Shown here one piece after another: positions 10,701 through 20,829 of a stretch of 64,000 nt of DNA. Numbering within the stretch: position 1 is the stretch's first letter; every line of letters begins with the position of its first letter. Origin of the DNA: Welwitschia mirabilis (lineage: Eukaryota > Gnetophyta > Gnetopsida > Welwitschiales). The stretch lies in the NCBI GenBank assembly GCA_051453625.1, contig JBOZIK010000001.1, forward strand, positions 176,716,017 to 176,780,016, written 5' to 3'. The translations under genes were made by a program, and so were the position numbers. The notes beneath the pieces were generated by a model that was not told the DNA's origin, searched no databases, and was given only the letters and a program-made list of their open reading frames with translations.

Positions 10701-10849
10701 CAATGAACTTAAGGATCACCCTTTAAACTCAATCATTTAAAATTTTTAAAAAGGTATAGTGACAAGGAATTCTGTTAAACATTTTAGTGCTCATATTTCT
10801 TTGTTATCTCAGGCGGAAGTAAGAAAATGTAATGCAAGAAGAACTTAAA

Positions 10850-11600
10850 CAATTATCTATAAATTAGGTGTGATCTCTTGTTTCTAAATTAGCTAAGAAA
10901 AATGTTATAGGCAGAAAATGGATTTTCAAAAATAAAGTAAATAAAAAGAGTGATATTAACAAGAATAAAGATAAACTTGTGGCTCGAGAGTACTCTCAAA
11001 TAGAAGGAGTAGATTGAGGTGATACACTTGCTTCTATTGCTAGACTAGAGTTTATAAGGATGTTTTTAGCTTTTACCTACTATAAGAAAATAAAAGTTTT
11101 TCAAATAGATGTAAAGAATGCCTTTCTAAATGGACACATTAAGAAAGAAGTTTATGTGAAATAATCACAAGGCTTTGCTAATCCTTATAAACCAAATTAT
11201 GTGTACAAACTTAATAAGAATTTTTGTATGGGTTAAATAAATCTCTTAGAGCATAGTATGAAAATATTTTCTATTCTTAACTTTAGCATGGTTTTACTAG
11301 AGGCTTCATTAACAGAACTTTATTTAGAAAATTATTGAATGATGATTTAATTTTGGTTGAAATCTATGTGGATGACATTATTTTTAGGTTAACAAATAAA
11401 AGATTATCAAATGATTTTGTAAATATGATGAGTTCTGAGTTTGAAATAAGTATGGCTGGATTGGTTAACATTCTTTTAGGCCCACAAATCCAATAAAATG
11501 AAGATGTTATCTTCATAAGTTAGTAAAAATACTCTTTAGATCTAATTAAAAAAAGTCAGACTTGAAAATGCCAAGTGTATGGACTCTCTAATGGACATGA
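10850..11600 (+). pseudogene. Reverse transcriptase of element B
   Basis: RT remnant with the copia order of motifs: KLVAREYSQIEGVD near 10975, FQIDVKNAFLNG (motif A, first catalytic Asp) at about 11102-11134, a LYGLNKSLRA-like block after a small frame change, and the catalytic box YVDD at 11365-11376 within EIYVDDIIF. Stops interrupt it at several points, for example in place of Gln codons (TAA/TAG). It is less decayed than the RT of element 3, since both catalytic motifs survive. Confidence 0.9.
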
Positions 11601-12470
11601 ATATCAAATTTTCTCTTAATGAATAAGGTAAGGATGTGAACCATAAGTTATATCATAGCATTATTAGAAGTATCTTGTATCTAAGAGCTAGTCATCTTAA
11701 TATAGCATTTAGTGCTAGCTTATGTGCTAGGTATCAAAGTAAATCAAAGGCATCTCATCTTATTACTGCAAAAAGGATACTTCACTATGTAAAAGGTACT
11801 CTTGATTTTGGTTTCTGGTATTCAAGTAATAATCCTTTAAGCTTAAAAGATTATAATAATGTGGACTGAGCTGGCTATAAAGATGATTGAAAGAGCACAA
11901 GTGGTGGATGTTTCTTCTTTGAAAATTATCTCACAGCTTGGTATAGTAAGAAATAAAGCTCCATATCTTTCTTCACAGCCGAAGATAAATATTTAGTAGC
12001 TAGAGCTTGCTACACTTGAATGCTATGAATTAAAGAAACTTTAAAAGACTATATCCTAGACATTACAAAAGCTCATATTCTATGTGACAACTCAAGTACC
12101 ATTCAAATCACCCATAACCCAATTCAACACACTTCCACTAAGCACATCGATCTTAGATATCACTTTATCTAAGACTTGATAGAAAAGAAATTNNNNNNNN
12201 NNNNNNNNNNNNNNNNNNNNNNNNNNNNNNNNNNNNNNNNNNNNNNNNNNNNNNNNNNNNNNNNNNNNNNNNNNNNNNNNNNNNNNNNNNNNCTTAGATA
12301 TCACTTTATCTAAGACTTGATAGAAAAGAAATTTATTATACTAGAATATGTTTGTAATCAAGATTAATTAATCAATATTTTTACAAAACCTTTATCATCT
12401 GATCTCTTTACTAAACTTTGTTACTTTCTGGGTATCATGCCTAAAAAAGACCTAAGAAACCCAACCTTAA
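11601..12470 (+). pseudogene. RNase H and C-terminus of pol, element B
   Basis: The segment 11636-11869 is open. It includes the copia stretch between RT and RNase H (SIIRSILYLRASHLNIAF, ASHLITAKRILHYVKGT). RNase H follows with DWAGYKDD-type and KSTSGGCFFF blocks with stops, FTAEDKYL, CDNSS, TKHIDLRYHF and finally LINIFTKPL and LGIM near 12430. A 100-N run (12193-12292) interrupts it. The same 41 bp sit on both sides (12152-12192 and 12293-12333), so nothing needs to be missing. Confidence 0.9.
12193..12292. other. Assembly gap (100 N) with duplicated ends
   Basis: 41 bp are repeated on both sides of a fixed-size gap, consistent with unmerged overlapping contigs inside RNase H of element B. 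Confidence 0.9.
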
Positions 12471-13044
12471 CTAAATAGTAGAGTTTAATTGAAGGGTTCA
12501 AAACTTTCTTTATTATATTAAATTGAACCTTGGTCGACCTCCACAATAAAGTGGGATGACCATTTGTATTTCAGATTTTTCTATTAAACTTATTTTTACT
12601 TTGGATTGATTAAACCATATCACTAGGTTAACTGGATTCATCTTAGTATTTACTATTAAATCTTTTCCTTAATATGTAAATTGTCCTTTATTCTAAGATT
12701 AATCTCATTAAGATTCTTTTCTAGTTAGATCAGTTTGATCACTCGTTATCTTCAGGTCAACTGACTTTCCCTTAATTTTTTTATAAATCTTCCTCATGCA
12801 GTGTCTATCGCTTGTAGTTTATAGTTGACCACCATCTTATATTTCAAATTTGAAAAATTTTACACAAGTCAATCGACCTTGTTGATTTGTCATCCACGTT
12901 TAAGGTGATACACTGTGGATTTTTAAATTTTCCCATTTCTTGTCAAATCCTCACTTGTCTTTTTCATCTTTTTTCATTTTCCTCAACTTCTGTGGCCTCA
13001 TGTTCTCCTTTTTTACATGTTTTCCCATTATATCTAGTTTTTAA
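12471..13044 (+). other. Spacer between pol and ORF3 of element B
   Basis: Non-coding. It holds TTGGTCGACC-type and TCGACC motifs (about 12530 and 12865), and the last 120 bp are pyrimidine-rich ahead of the ORF3 start. The layout mirrors the spacer of element 2. A splice acceptor making a subgenomic ORF3 message would fit but is inference. Confidence 0.5.
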
Positions 13045-14130
13045 ATGGCTTCTTAGTAGTTAAGAAGGGATTCTAGGAAGGGAAGAAAGGAGTCTACGAT
13101 CAAACCTCCTAGCTACATCTTTTTAAGAATAAGTTTAGGGGAAATAGAGTATTTTGAAAAGAATTTTAAGTTTAGTCCTATTGCATTAGAGAGGACTTGT
13201 AAACTTGTGCAGTTCCTTAGTTTGAAGGAGGTCTAGACTCTTCTTGAGGAAGTGAACTAGAGTTACTTCCTCCATGTTTCAAGCATGTGTTATCTATTAA
13301 TCAATTAATTATTCTATTCAAATGCTAGATTTGATGCTACTTACTCCACTTTTATTACCTCTATTTTTGTCCATGAGATACACATAACTGCTGATTTGAT
13401 AGCTTCCCTTATTGGGCTAACTTAAGGGAACATAGAAGAATATTAGCCCATGATTGAGTCCTTTGAAGAAAAAGACATTTCCACTTGACATGTATGTGGT
13501 ACTGCTCTCACCTAGAAGAAGACCCTCAAAGCCTCATAACTTCTTTTTAGGTTTTATCCTTTTCACTTAATTTTGTCCTACAATTTTCTTCTTATTGCTA
13601 AGTACAAAGATAAACTCTCTAACTACTAGGTCTTCCTCCTTCACTCATTGGATCGGAGATGTAACATTGATACTCCTGGCATCATGCTCAAGCACATGAA
13701 AAATTAGCTTTAGCCTCACAAGAGGCATTTCCTTCTATATCCTTTTTTTATAATGTGGATTTGTCAGTATTTTAACATTTCTCATCTTACTCGGTAGGAG
13801 ATTCAGAATCCCATGGGGTCCATTGACCATGCCATTCTTTTCAAGATGCACATATTTGAGGAGCCTACTGCTCCATCCAGGCCTGAGGTCAAGGCCTCTT
13901 ATACTCCAAAAATCCTTCATCTTGTGCTAACTCGATTTTTGCACTCAGCATATCAAGGATGCTCTCATCACTAGCGGTACTCCAGTTATTGACACTTTTC
14001 AAAGTGAGGGTACCTGTCTTCTGAAGAATCAGAGTCTAATTAAGTATTTTACTTCTCTCGTTCTTGTTGTACTCCCTATCCTTGTTTTCATTAAAAAGGA
14101 GGAGAAGATCTTGTATTTTTTCTCATATGT
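13045..14130 (+). pseudogene. ORF3 of element B (putative plant transposon protein-like)
   Basis: A coding remnant downstream of pol. It starts with ATG at 13045 and has a basic N-terminus (SRKGRKES region after early stops). A block IALERTCKLVQFL follows, then LFYSNARFDATYSTF with a following LIASLIGLT block. Near 13580-13690 it reads LLIAKYKDKLSNY, LDRRCNIDTPGIML and KHM. That order (FY.NA block, L.GL block, then LL....D..S.Y..FLL.SLD) resembles the 'putative plant transposon protein' domain and parallels ORF3 of element 2. Stops are spread through it. The region 13735-13920 also happens to be open on the opposite strand. Its role is unknown. Confidence 0.5.
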
Positions 14131-14350
14131 ACTTTTGTAAGCGTAATTATAAAATGTATTCCTTAAGTTGTAATTAAAATCTTTTGATTAATACAAAATG
14201 TTTTTTACTAATGAAAATCTCTCTTGTGTAAACTATTTTTTAACTTGTAAAACTTGTGTCAATTTAACTTGATTGCAAATTTATTTGATTAAGAGAAATC
14301 CCTCATGTTAAAATAATGTATTTCCTCAATTAATGACAAAGGGGGAGTTT
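14093..14350 (+). promoter_or_regulatory. PPT-like tracts of element B
   Basis: Two purine tracts: AAAAAGGAGGAGAAG at 14093-14107 and ACAAAGGGGGAG at 14336-14347, the latter in the usual AATGACAAAGGGGGAG context. The second is followed by TTTTTTAAG, as is the 3992-4007 tract of element 2. It may therefore be an internal PPT rather than the LTR-adjacent one. Confidence 0.55.
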
Positions 14351-15360
14351 TTTAAGAACCTATTATCATTGATTAAATTAACAAGTTTTTATGGAGTTAG
14401 TTATTATGCAAATATTTTTTAGAACTGGGCAAATACTATATAAATCTCGGTGACCGACCTATTATATAAACCTACACTGAACATTAGGCAAGCAACCATA
14501 TGAAATTAATAGGATGACTAAACTATTAGTAAGATAAAACTGCATTACTATCAGGTGACTGAGCCTCCAAGATAGGGTAACAAATCTATTAATCAAATGA
14601 AGATCAATTTTAATAGGCTTGACTGTGTATGGAACATAGGGCAACTAAATTTTAATTTTGTTATAGACTGATACATAAGCAGATAACCAATCATATGCTA
14701 AAGGGTAATCAAATTGTATTCTAGAAATTTTAGTCTGCTGATAGAATTAAGTGTTTAATTAAGGGCAACTGCATACTGCCTAGAAATGATCATAAAGAGG
14801 TCCACCGATATCTCAAGTTAGGGTAATCTAAATAAGGTCAACCCCATATTTAGTAAAGGACAAAAAAATGTATTTATATAATAGACTGACAAATCTATGT
14901 TAAGAAAGCATAATCGAATGAATTATTGAAGGGCAATTGAAAGTTTCTATTTAACAGAATGACAAATCTAAATTAAGGAAGGGTGATCAAATGAAAAGAA
15001 AAGGAAAACCAAAAACTAGGATGACCGAGTTTATTTTGATGTTGATCGAACAAATTATAATATAACCATTAGACTTTCATAGTTCATCAAAAAGTGTGGA
15101 ATCCATTATAATGATCTGCTTCTTATTTCCAAATGGCTAACTTTTTTGGATATTCTATCTAAGTACCTTCCTTTCTAAAGTTAAGGTTACCTCTTTTGAT
15201 ATTGAAATATTACATCAATCATTTTGTATTTAAATGATTTTGAGTTCAGATTTCTTTTGGAAGATTCTCTTTATACGATCACTTGTAAGAGCTTGCTGTA
15301 CCTCTTGTTCCTGTGAAACATAACTGTGCATTTGTGCATTTTTTTTTTACATATATATAC

Positions 15361-15402
<42 letters not shown>

Positions 15403-15502
15403 NNNNNNNNNNNNNNNNNNNNNNNNNNNNNNNNNNNNNNNNNNNNNNNNNNNNNNNNNNNNNNNNNNNNNNNNNNNNNNNNNNNNNNNNNNNNNNNNNN
15501 NN

Positions 15503-15551
<49 letters not shown>

Positions 15552-15790
15552 AATTTATAGGTTTATGGTTAGCTTGAAAATCAACTTTTGAGGTTAATCT
15601 ATGCCAGCTAGAGGTAGGTGATCTAAGATCTAAAGGGTGGTATCTATCCACTATTAAAATATTCTATTATTTTTAGTGGTGTGTTTGACTTTTACTTATA
15701 GGTCTTCAAAGTGGATGAATATTTTTCTTACAACATATTTACCCATCTTTAGAACCGATCTATATTTTTAGTTTTATAAATATTTGTGAT
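14351..15790 (+). mobile_element. Probable 3' LTR of element B
   Basis: The region follows ORF3 and the PPT of element B. It holds many short degenerate repeats of the form GGGCAACTGA / GGGTAATCAAA / ATGACCGAGT, analogous to the GTCGAC repeats of the other LTRs. Its right part (about 15550-15700) loosely parallels the leader end of the element 3 LTR. A (TA)n microsatellite with a 100-N gap sits inside. Precise ends, a partner LTR and a target duplication are not visible, so the boundaries are approximate. Confidence 0.4.
15346..15548. repeat. (TA)n microsatellite with 100-N gap
   Basis: An alternating TA tract on both sides of Ns at 15403-15502. The assembly presumably broke in the repeat and its true length is unknown. 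Confidence 0.97.
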
Positions 15791-16430
15791 TATTTTACTT
15801 TACATGCATATCAATTTATATGAAACATCCTAAGAACAATGATATCAAAAAAGCTAGCAAGAAATTTGATATACAATATTATGTATGAAGTACAATCCCT
15901 TTCTTGTTTTTAATTATTAAACTTTTAAATTTTATTGTTTAATAGTTTTAAACTTATTTTACTACTAATTATTTTATAAATATGTTATTCTTTTTTCCAA
16001 TGCATAAATGATAAATTATTATACTCTAATCAAGTTTCTTATAAATGGTTTTAATTCATTTAAATTTAAAACCCAATAAATTTTCAAAGTAGCCTAATTA
16101 ATATTTTTAAACTTGTTGTTCTAATATCTAATTTAGTTTAATAGACTATAATTATAGAAATTATAATAGATGATTTCAAAGGAAAAATATTAAAGAGGAC
16201 ATTAATATATTTAAGTGATAGCAGAAAAAAATATAAAATAAATTCATAAGAAGACATGCTAATCCTAATAATATCAATTCTAAAAAAGATTAATAACAAA
16301 TTTTTATTTTCCTATGGCTACTAGTTTAGGATTTTTTACTACTGTATATCTTAAGATTTTATTCCTTTTTAAATAGTATTAATGAAATTTGATGCAATAA
16401 GAAATGCGTATGAAAAATTTTAACAAAAAT
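15791..16430. other. AT-rich DNA with no recognised feature
   Basis: About 640 bp of very AT-rich sequence between the element B LTR and the repeat pair. No coding similarity, RNA gene or transposon end was recognised. Confidence 0.5.
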
Positions 16431-16790
16431 AACATGAGACAAAGTAAAAATAAGCACATAATTAAATAAATCATAAATCAAATTTTAATGAAATAGTTAC
16501 AATTTAAAGTCCACTAGCAATTAACATAAATTAATAGCTAGTAAAGTGGATTTCAATATCCTATCAAACCAAGGAATAGGTAATTCCATTTTATTAAGAT
16601 TCATTACAATTTGTACACATCATTTAATAGTGACAGTGTTGCGCATTGTAGCTATCTGTTGTTTCTTTAAGAATTGTAAACTATTATTGGAATTATAAAA
16701 ATTCTTAAATCTAATCATAAGAAAATCCTAGAATTTTAAAATTAGTAATGATCCTATGTTAAATACATGTCCTAACATTTATCTTGTCCT
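16431..16790 (+). repeat. Diverged direct repeat, copy 1
   Basis: Shares its order of short blocks (CACATAATTAAATAAATCAT, TAAAGTGGATTT, TTAAGATTCAT, TTTGTACACAT, AATCTAATCATAAG) with 17183-17480 in the same orientation. Identity is low, so the duplication is old. No coding content was seen in or between the copies. Confidence 0.5.
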
Positions 16791-17182
16791 CAAGTTGAAA
16801 CTAAAATCATTGCACTATTAAACTTCCTTACTTCATTAATAGCCTTAAAACAATGTTGCTATATTAATGATTAAAGGAAATCTCTTGAGATGTTGTTTCC
16901 ATAGTGTTTTAACTTAATGTAACTTATAATGGATCTCTATCATCCCTTTTACCTATCTTATAATGATACTTCCTCATGCCTTCTAATCATCCTTTGATGG
17001 CCCTTCATCATATACTCAATGTAATAAATGTTTCTTACTTTTTATTTATAGCCATTTTCCATGAACTCTGTTTCAAAACTTCAATGGATTTGAACTACTT
17101 TAATACATTTAATAAAGTAAGAATTATGAAATAGTAAGAATCATGAACATAATGTTTTAGTAAAAGACAATATAATAAGGAG

Positions 17183-17480
17183 CAAATATTAAGTACATAA
17201 TTAAAGAAATCATGAATGAAACTTCAATAAAATAGTCATACATTAAAAGGTAGTTAGAAATAAAAATAAAATAAATATACAATAAAGTAAATCTTGATTG
17301 CTTATTAAACCATGATAAATAATTAGAAAATATCATCTCATTAAGGTTCATCATAATTTATACACATGAATTAATATCAATACTTTGAATCTAACCATGA
17401 TTTCTCTATGACTCCTATAGTGTCGTAATTCTAGAACTTATGAAACCTAGAACTACCTTGATATATTAAATGCATTAAAT
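17183..17480 (+). repeat. Diverged direct repeat, copy 2
   Basis: Partner of 16431-16790, about 750 bp away. It includes TACATAATTAAAGAAATCAT, TTAAGGTTCATCA, TTTATACACATG and AATCTAACCATGA. Function and family are unknown. Confidence 0.5.
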
Positions 17481-17959
17481 ACTTTAATTAGATGCATTTA
17501 TCTATTCTTTATATGTAATAATTTTCTAAGTACATTTGTTTTAAATTCATAAATTAAAGTTGAAATTTCTTCAAATGCATTACCTAGTATGTTAATAAGC
17601 TTAATGATAAAATTTATTTAAAGTATTATAAAAATAAACTAGTAATAATCTAATGTCATGGAGATATATTAAAATAAAAACTTTAATTAATTACATATGG
17701 TGATGTGTCTAGTAAATGATTTTGTTTATTCACAGAAGAAATTATCAATACTTTTCTTTTTCAATTATTAATAAAAAATAAAGACACAATGAATTAGAGA
17801 GTATGTGTGCTAAATTTAAGAGTTAAAGTTTTATAGCATTAATTATAATGATATAGTAGTAATAGAATACAGATTTACATGATATAATGATATAGTAGTA
17901 ATACAATATAAAGACAGTGATTTAATATGTCATGTATAATTAATATACTAAATTAATAT

Positions 17960-18227
17960 TGGTTGAAAACCCTAAAATGCAACATGACTTTAAACTTAAA
18001 AGAAATCTTAGGGAACACAATAGAATAATCTAGCTTAGAAAGATTCATTCATGTTAGTATTTATAAGTTTCTACATTAGAAATTTGGGAATGAATGAGAG
18101 AATGTAGCACGAAGAACAAGATGTGAGAGATGATGTATGAGGAAGGATGTGATGTACAAGATAAAAATAAGAGAGTGGTTATAATCAATTTATATAAAAA
18201 TAACCATAATAAAATCAAATATTTCCA
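17960..18227 (-). mobile_element. 3' LTR of the gag-only element
   Basis: Begins TGGTTGAAAAC (plus strand) and ends TTTCCA at 18227, so TG...CA termini are intact. It is collinear with 20277-20534 along its length (for example ATTTATAAGTTTCTACATT and TAATAAAATCAAATAT). The minus-strand purine tract abuts its right end. Confidence 0.8.
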
Positions 18228-18244
18228 GTGCCCTACCCCCTTTG
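18228..18244 (-). promoter_or_regulatory. Polypurine tract of the gag-only element
   Basis: The minus strand reads CAAAGGGGGTAGGGCAC immediately before the LTR start TGGAAATAT. This is the expected primer site for plus-strand synthesis. Confidence 0.75.
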
Positions 18245-18331
18245 ATTACAAATCTAAAAATTAGATTGTCACCACATTCAAAGTGCTAGAAAATGCCTTT
18301 AGCATAGAAATTAATATAAAATTTATAAGCA

Positions 18332-18483
18332 TGGACTAATCATTACAAAGTGAACTAACCATAAAAATATGGATTAACCATGAAAATGTAAACTAACCAC
18401 TATAATATGGACTATCCATGAGAGTGTGGACTGACTATGATAATATGGACTAATCATGATAATGTGGACTAATCACGACAAGG
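18332..18483 (+). repeat. Minisatellite, eight exact-length 19-bp units
   Basis: Eight consecutive units of exactly 19 bp, consensus TGGACTAATCATGATAATG. Units differ at several positions but none has an indel. It lies between the PPT and the gag remnant, that is in the 3' untranslated part of the gag-only element. Confidence 0.92.
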
Positions 18484-18653
18484 GATAAATCCAACATTTA
18501 AAAACTTGAGGCTATATCTTAAAAATTTTCTTTTTTGCTAATTTTTTATACAATTCCTGAAGTTTTCAATTTTCCATCAAGTAGATCCTTTGCTCATTGA
18601 AAGAATTTTATTGCTGCATAACCTTGCTTATTGCAAGAATAGCATTTTGTTCT

Positions 18654-19272
18654 TTATTTGTCATCTTTTATCTTCTTTTTTTGAAAATTTGGTCTTCGAG
18701 AAATTAGAGCATCTTCTTTGAGTTCATGTTGATACATCCTTTTATGTTTTCTAATGATTGTGAAGATGCAACTTTCTAATGTACAAGAAATCCTTTTTAA
18801 AATGAAGACGATGTGATCATATTGAGAAAGAAGACTACTTAGCAAATTGACTTTGGCATCTTCATCATCAACTCTTGAATTTATTATTGCAAGCTATGAC
18901 AAAAGTGATCCAAAGTAATTTATGTGTTGATTAATGTCTCTTGAATAATCCATTATTAAACTATAAATTTAATGCCTTAGTTGTTGTTTAGCTTCATTTT
19001 ATCTTAAAGGAAATAATTTATGCAAATCATTCAAGACTTCTTTTGAGCTTTTACTTAAGTCAATATGATGAATAAAACTATCCTCAAGACCAAGTTTAAC
19101 GAGAGAAAGAACTTCTTAATCATCATCTTCCTAATTATTAATTTAGTATAAATATTTTTGGCTTTGGGATTTTACCACTTGTCACTCTCCACACACATTT
19201 ATTGATTAGCAAAAATGGAATTTTTACTTGCCACATGTGAAAATTACTTCAATTAAATTTTTTAATATTAGT
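18654..19272 (-). pseudogene. Copia gag (UBN2-type) of the gag-only element
   Basis: Reading leftwards from about 19272, the translation shows NFHMWQVKIPFLL, the N-terminal W.V.M-type block of copia gag. A middle region with stops follows. From 18845 a 63-codon open stretch begins at MLSSLLSQYDHIVFIL, matching the LL.SLP.SY...V block of UBN2-type gag, then TLESC and a basic tail. It differs from the Sirevirus gag of elements 1-3, so this is another copia lineage. Several stops and frame changes occur. No zinc knuckle was recognised. Confidence 0.7.
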
Positions 19273-20259
19273 GGGAGTTGATAATTTTAAGCCCTCTAAA
19301 ATAGAATTATCTTTTTTAGCTCACCTCTTGAAGGATTTAAATACTTACTATTATGATATTTCTCATAATATTCTTTTATTATATATATTAAATAAAATTA
19401 AAGGTCATACCCTTAAAACCTAGTTTTTAAAAATTTGAATATGTTCAAAGTGCTTAGAGATATAGAAGGAAAAATAAATATAGCTTGGAAGTAGGGCAAG
19501 AACATTGCATAATTACCATCAAAGTTATAGCTAGAAGCTCTAAGAGATTCTTACCTACACTTCTTTATTGACTAGAGGTCTCTAAGATTACCATCGATCT
19601 ATGAATTAGATATCTTGACATTACTGATATCTTTGCATCACATTAAGCTTGCCTAAATTTCTTCCTTCTTATGCACCTCAACAAGAATATAAGAATAAGA
19701 CTTCAATACTAGAATTATCTTAAGGAATTGAAAGGAATACAAATTATTATCAACCAATGCTTTTTATGGTTCCAACAATTTTACTTTTCATCCTTTTAGT
19801 ATGGAAGCTTATAGAACTTTTTTTATTTTTACTAAAAGAAGTCCCTACATGTGCCTATAAATATATAGGATGAAATCCATTTTTCTATAACTCACTTATT
19901 TCAATCAATGAAAACATTATTCTAGAAAAAAAGGAAGAAAAGAATCTATGCTTCAATCAAAATCCTTCATCACATGTCCAAAGAAAGAAACTAAAATTAC
20001 AGAGCAATGATTTCAAAATTGATGAAACAGAAAGAATATAAAATTCAAGATTAATGTTCTTGCTATAGAGGCTCTCTAGACTTAGATGATTATAAGGCAA
20101 ATGGATAGAGGTGCATTTGATCTAAAATAAGAATTTCCAAAGGGAAAAAATAACTAGGTAAAATCCTACAAGATAGGCCCTTTGTATTTTTATGTTTGAC
20201 TTTTTCCAATAGCAAGGAGGGTCCAAGGGTGAGGTTAGAGCTCACACTTTCTAGGTTTT

Positions 20260-20271
20260 GCTTTGATATCA
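20260..20271 (-). promoter_or_regulatory. Primer binding site of the gag-only element
   Basis: The minus strand reads TGATATCAAAGC, two changes from the tRNA-Met site TGGTATCAGAGC. It lies five bases inside the right LTR. Confidence 0.75.
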
Positions 20272-20276
20272 TTTAT

Positions 20277-20534
20277 TGATTGAAAACTCTTACATGTAGC
20301 AAGGCCCAAATTTTGCAAGGAGTACAATAGAATAATTCAGGTCAAGAACAAATTTATTCATACTAGATTTATAAGTTTCTACATTGAAAATTTGAAATGC
20401 ATGGGAGGACATAGTACGAAGAGTAGGATGTAAGAGAAGATGTAGAAGGAAGAATGGAATGAAAAAGATAAAAATAGAAGAGTGATTATAACCACTTTAT
20501 ACAAAAATAAACATAATAAAATCAAATATATCTA
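20277..20534 (-). mobile_element. 5' LTR of the gag-only element
   Basis: Starts TGATTGAAAAC (plus strand) and ends ATATATCTA at 20534, a CA to TA change. Collinear with 17960-18227, with visible substitutions and small indels that indicate an old insertion. Confidence 0.8.
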
Positions 20535-20829
20535 ATAATTAATGTTTAAAATTCAATAAGATTTATAACATCATATCTATTTTTTTATTTCGCTCTTAGA
20601 AATGATATTTCATCTTTGCTTTAATTTTTATTATACCCATCAAAGATTGTCCACTAGTGGATGTGAAATTTCTAAAAATCTAGAAGGGAAAAATTATAAT
20701 AATCTAGGATCCATGACATTTTCACTACCTTATAAGGAACATTCTTTTATAGCAAATTATGAATACTAAAAACTTAAAAGAATGGAGTAAGTCAAGGTAG
20801 CAATAAAATATAAATGACTTTTGATGGTA

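Larger units (their letters stand above)
17960..20534 (-). mobile_element. Gag-only copia element (TR-GAG-like)
   Basis: A 2.6-kb minus-strand element. It has two direct LTRs (17960-18227 and 20277-20534), a primer site next to the right LTR, a purine tract next to the left LTR, a minisatellite, and only a gag remnant inside. No protease, integrase or RT was found, and there is no room for them. This matches the class known as terminal-repeat retrotransposons with GAG. It would depend on another copia element for its enzymes. The flanking 5-mers (AATAT on the left, ATAAT or AATAA on the right) are only a partial match, so the target duplication is decayed or the ends are off by a base. Confidence 0.72.

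Noticed and set aside
13735-13920. Minus-strand open frame of 61 codons
   Set aside because: Antisense shadow of ORF3 of element B.
15271-15651. Open frames rich in Tyr-Ile repeats
   Set aside because: Translation of the (TA)n microsatellite and the gap.
15636-15652. TGGTATCTATCC as a plus-strand primer site
   Set aside because: Half the positions after TGGTATC disagree, there is no gag after it, and it lies inside the probable 3' LTR of element B.
18332-18483. Regularly spaced repeats resembling a CRISPR array
   Set aside because: The units are directly adjacent with no spacers, in a plant retrotransposon. It is a minisatellite.
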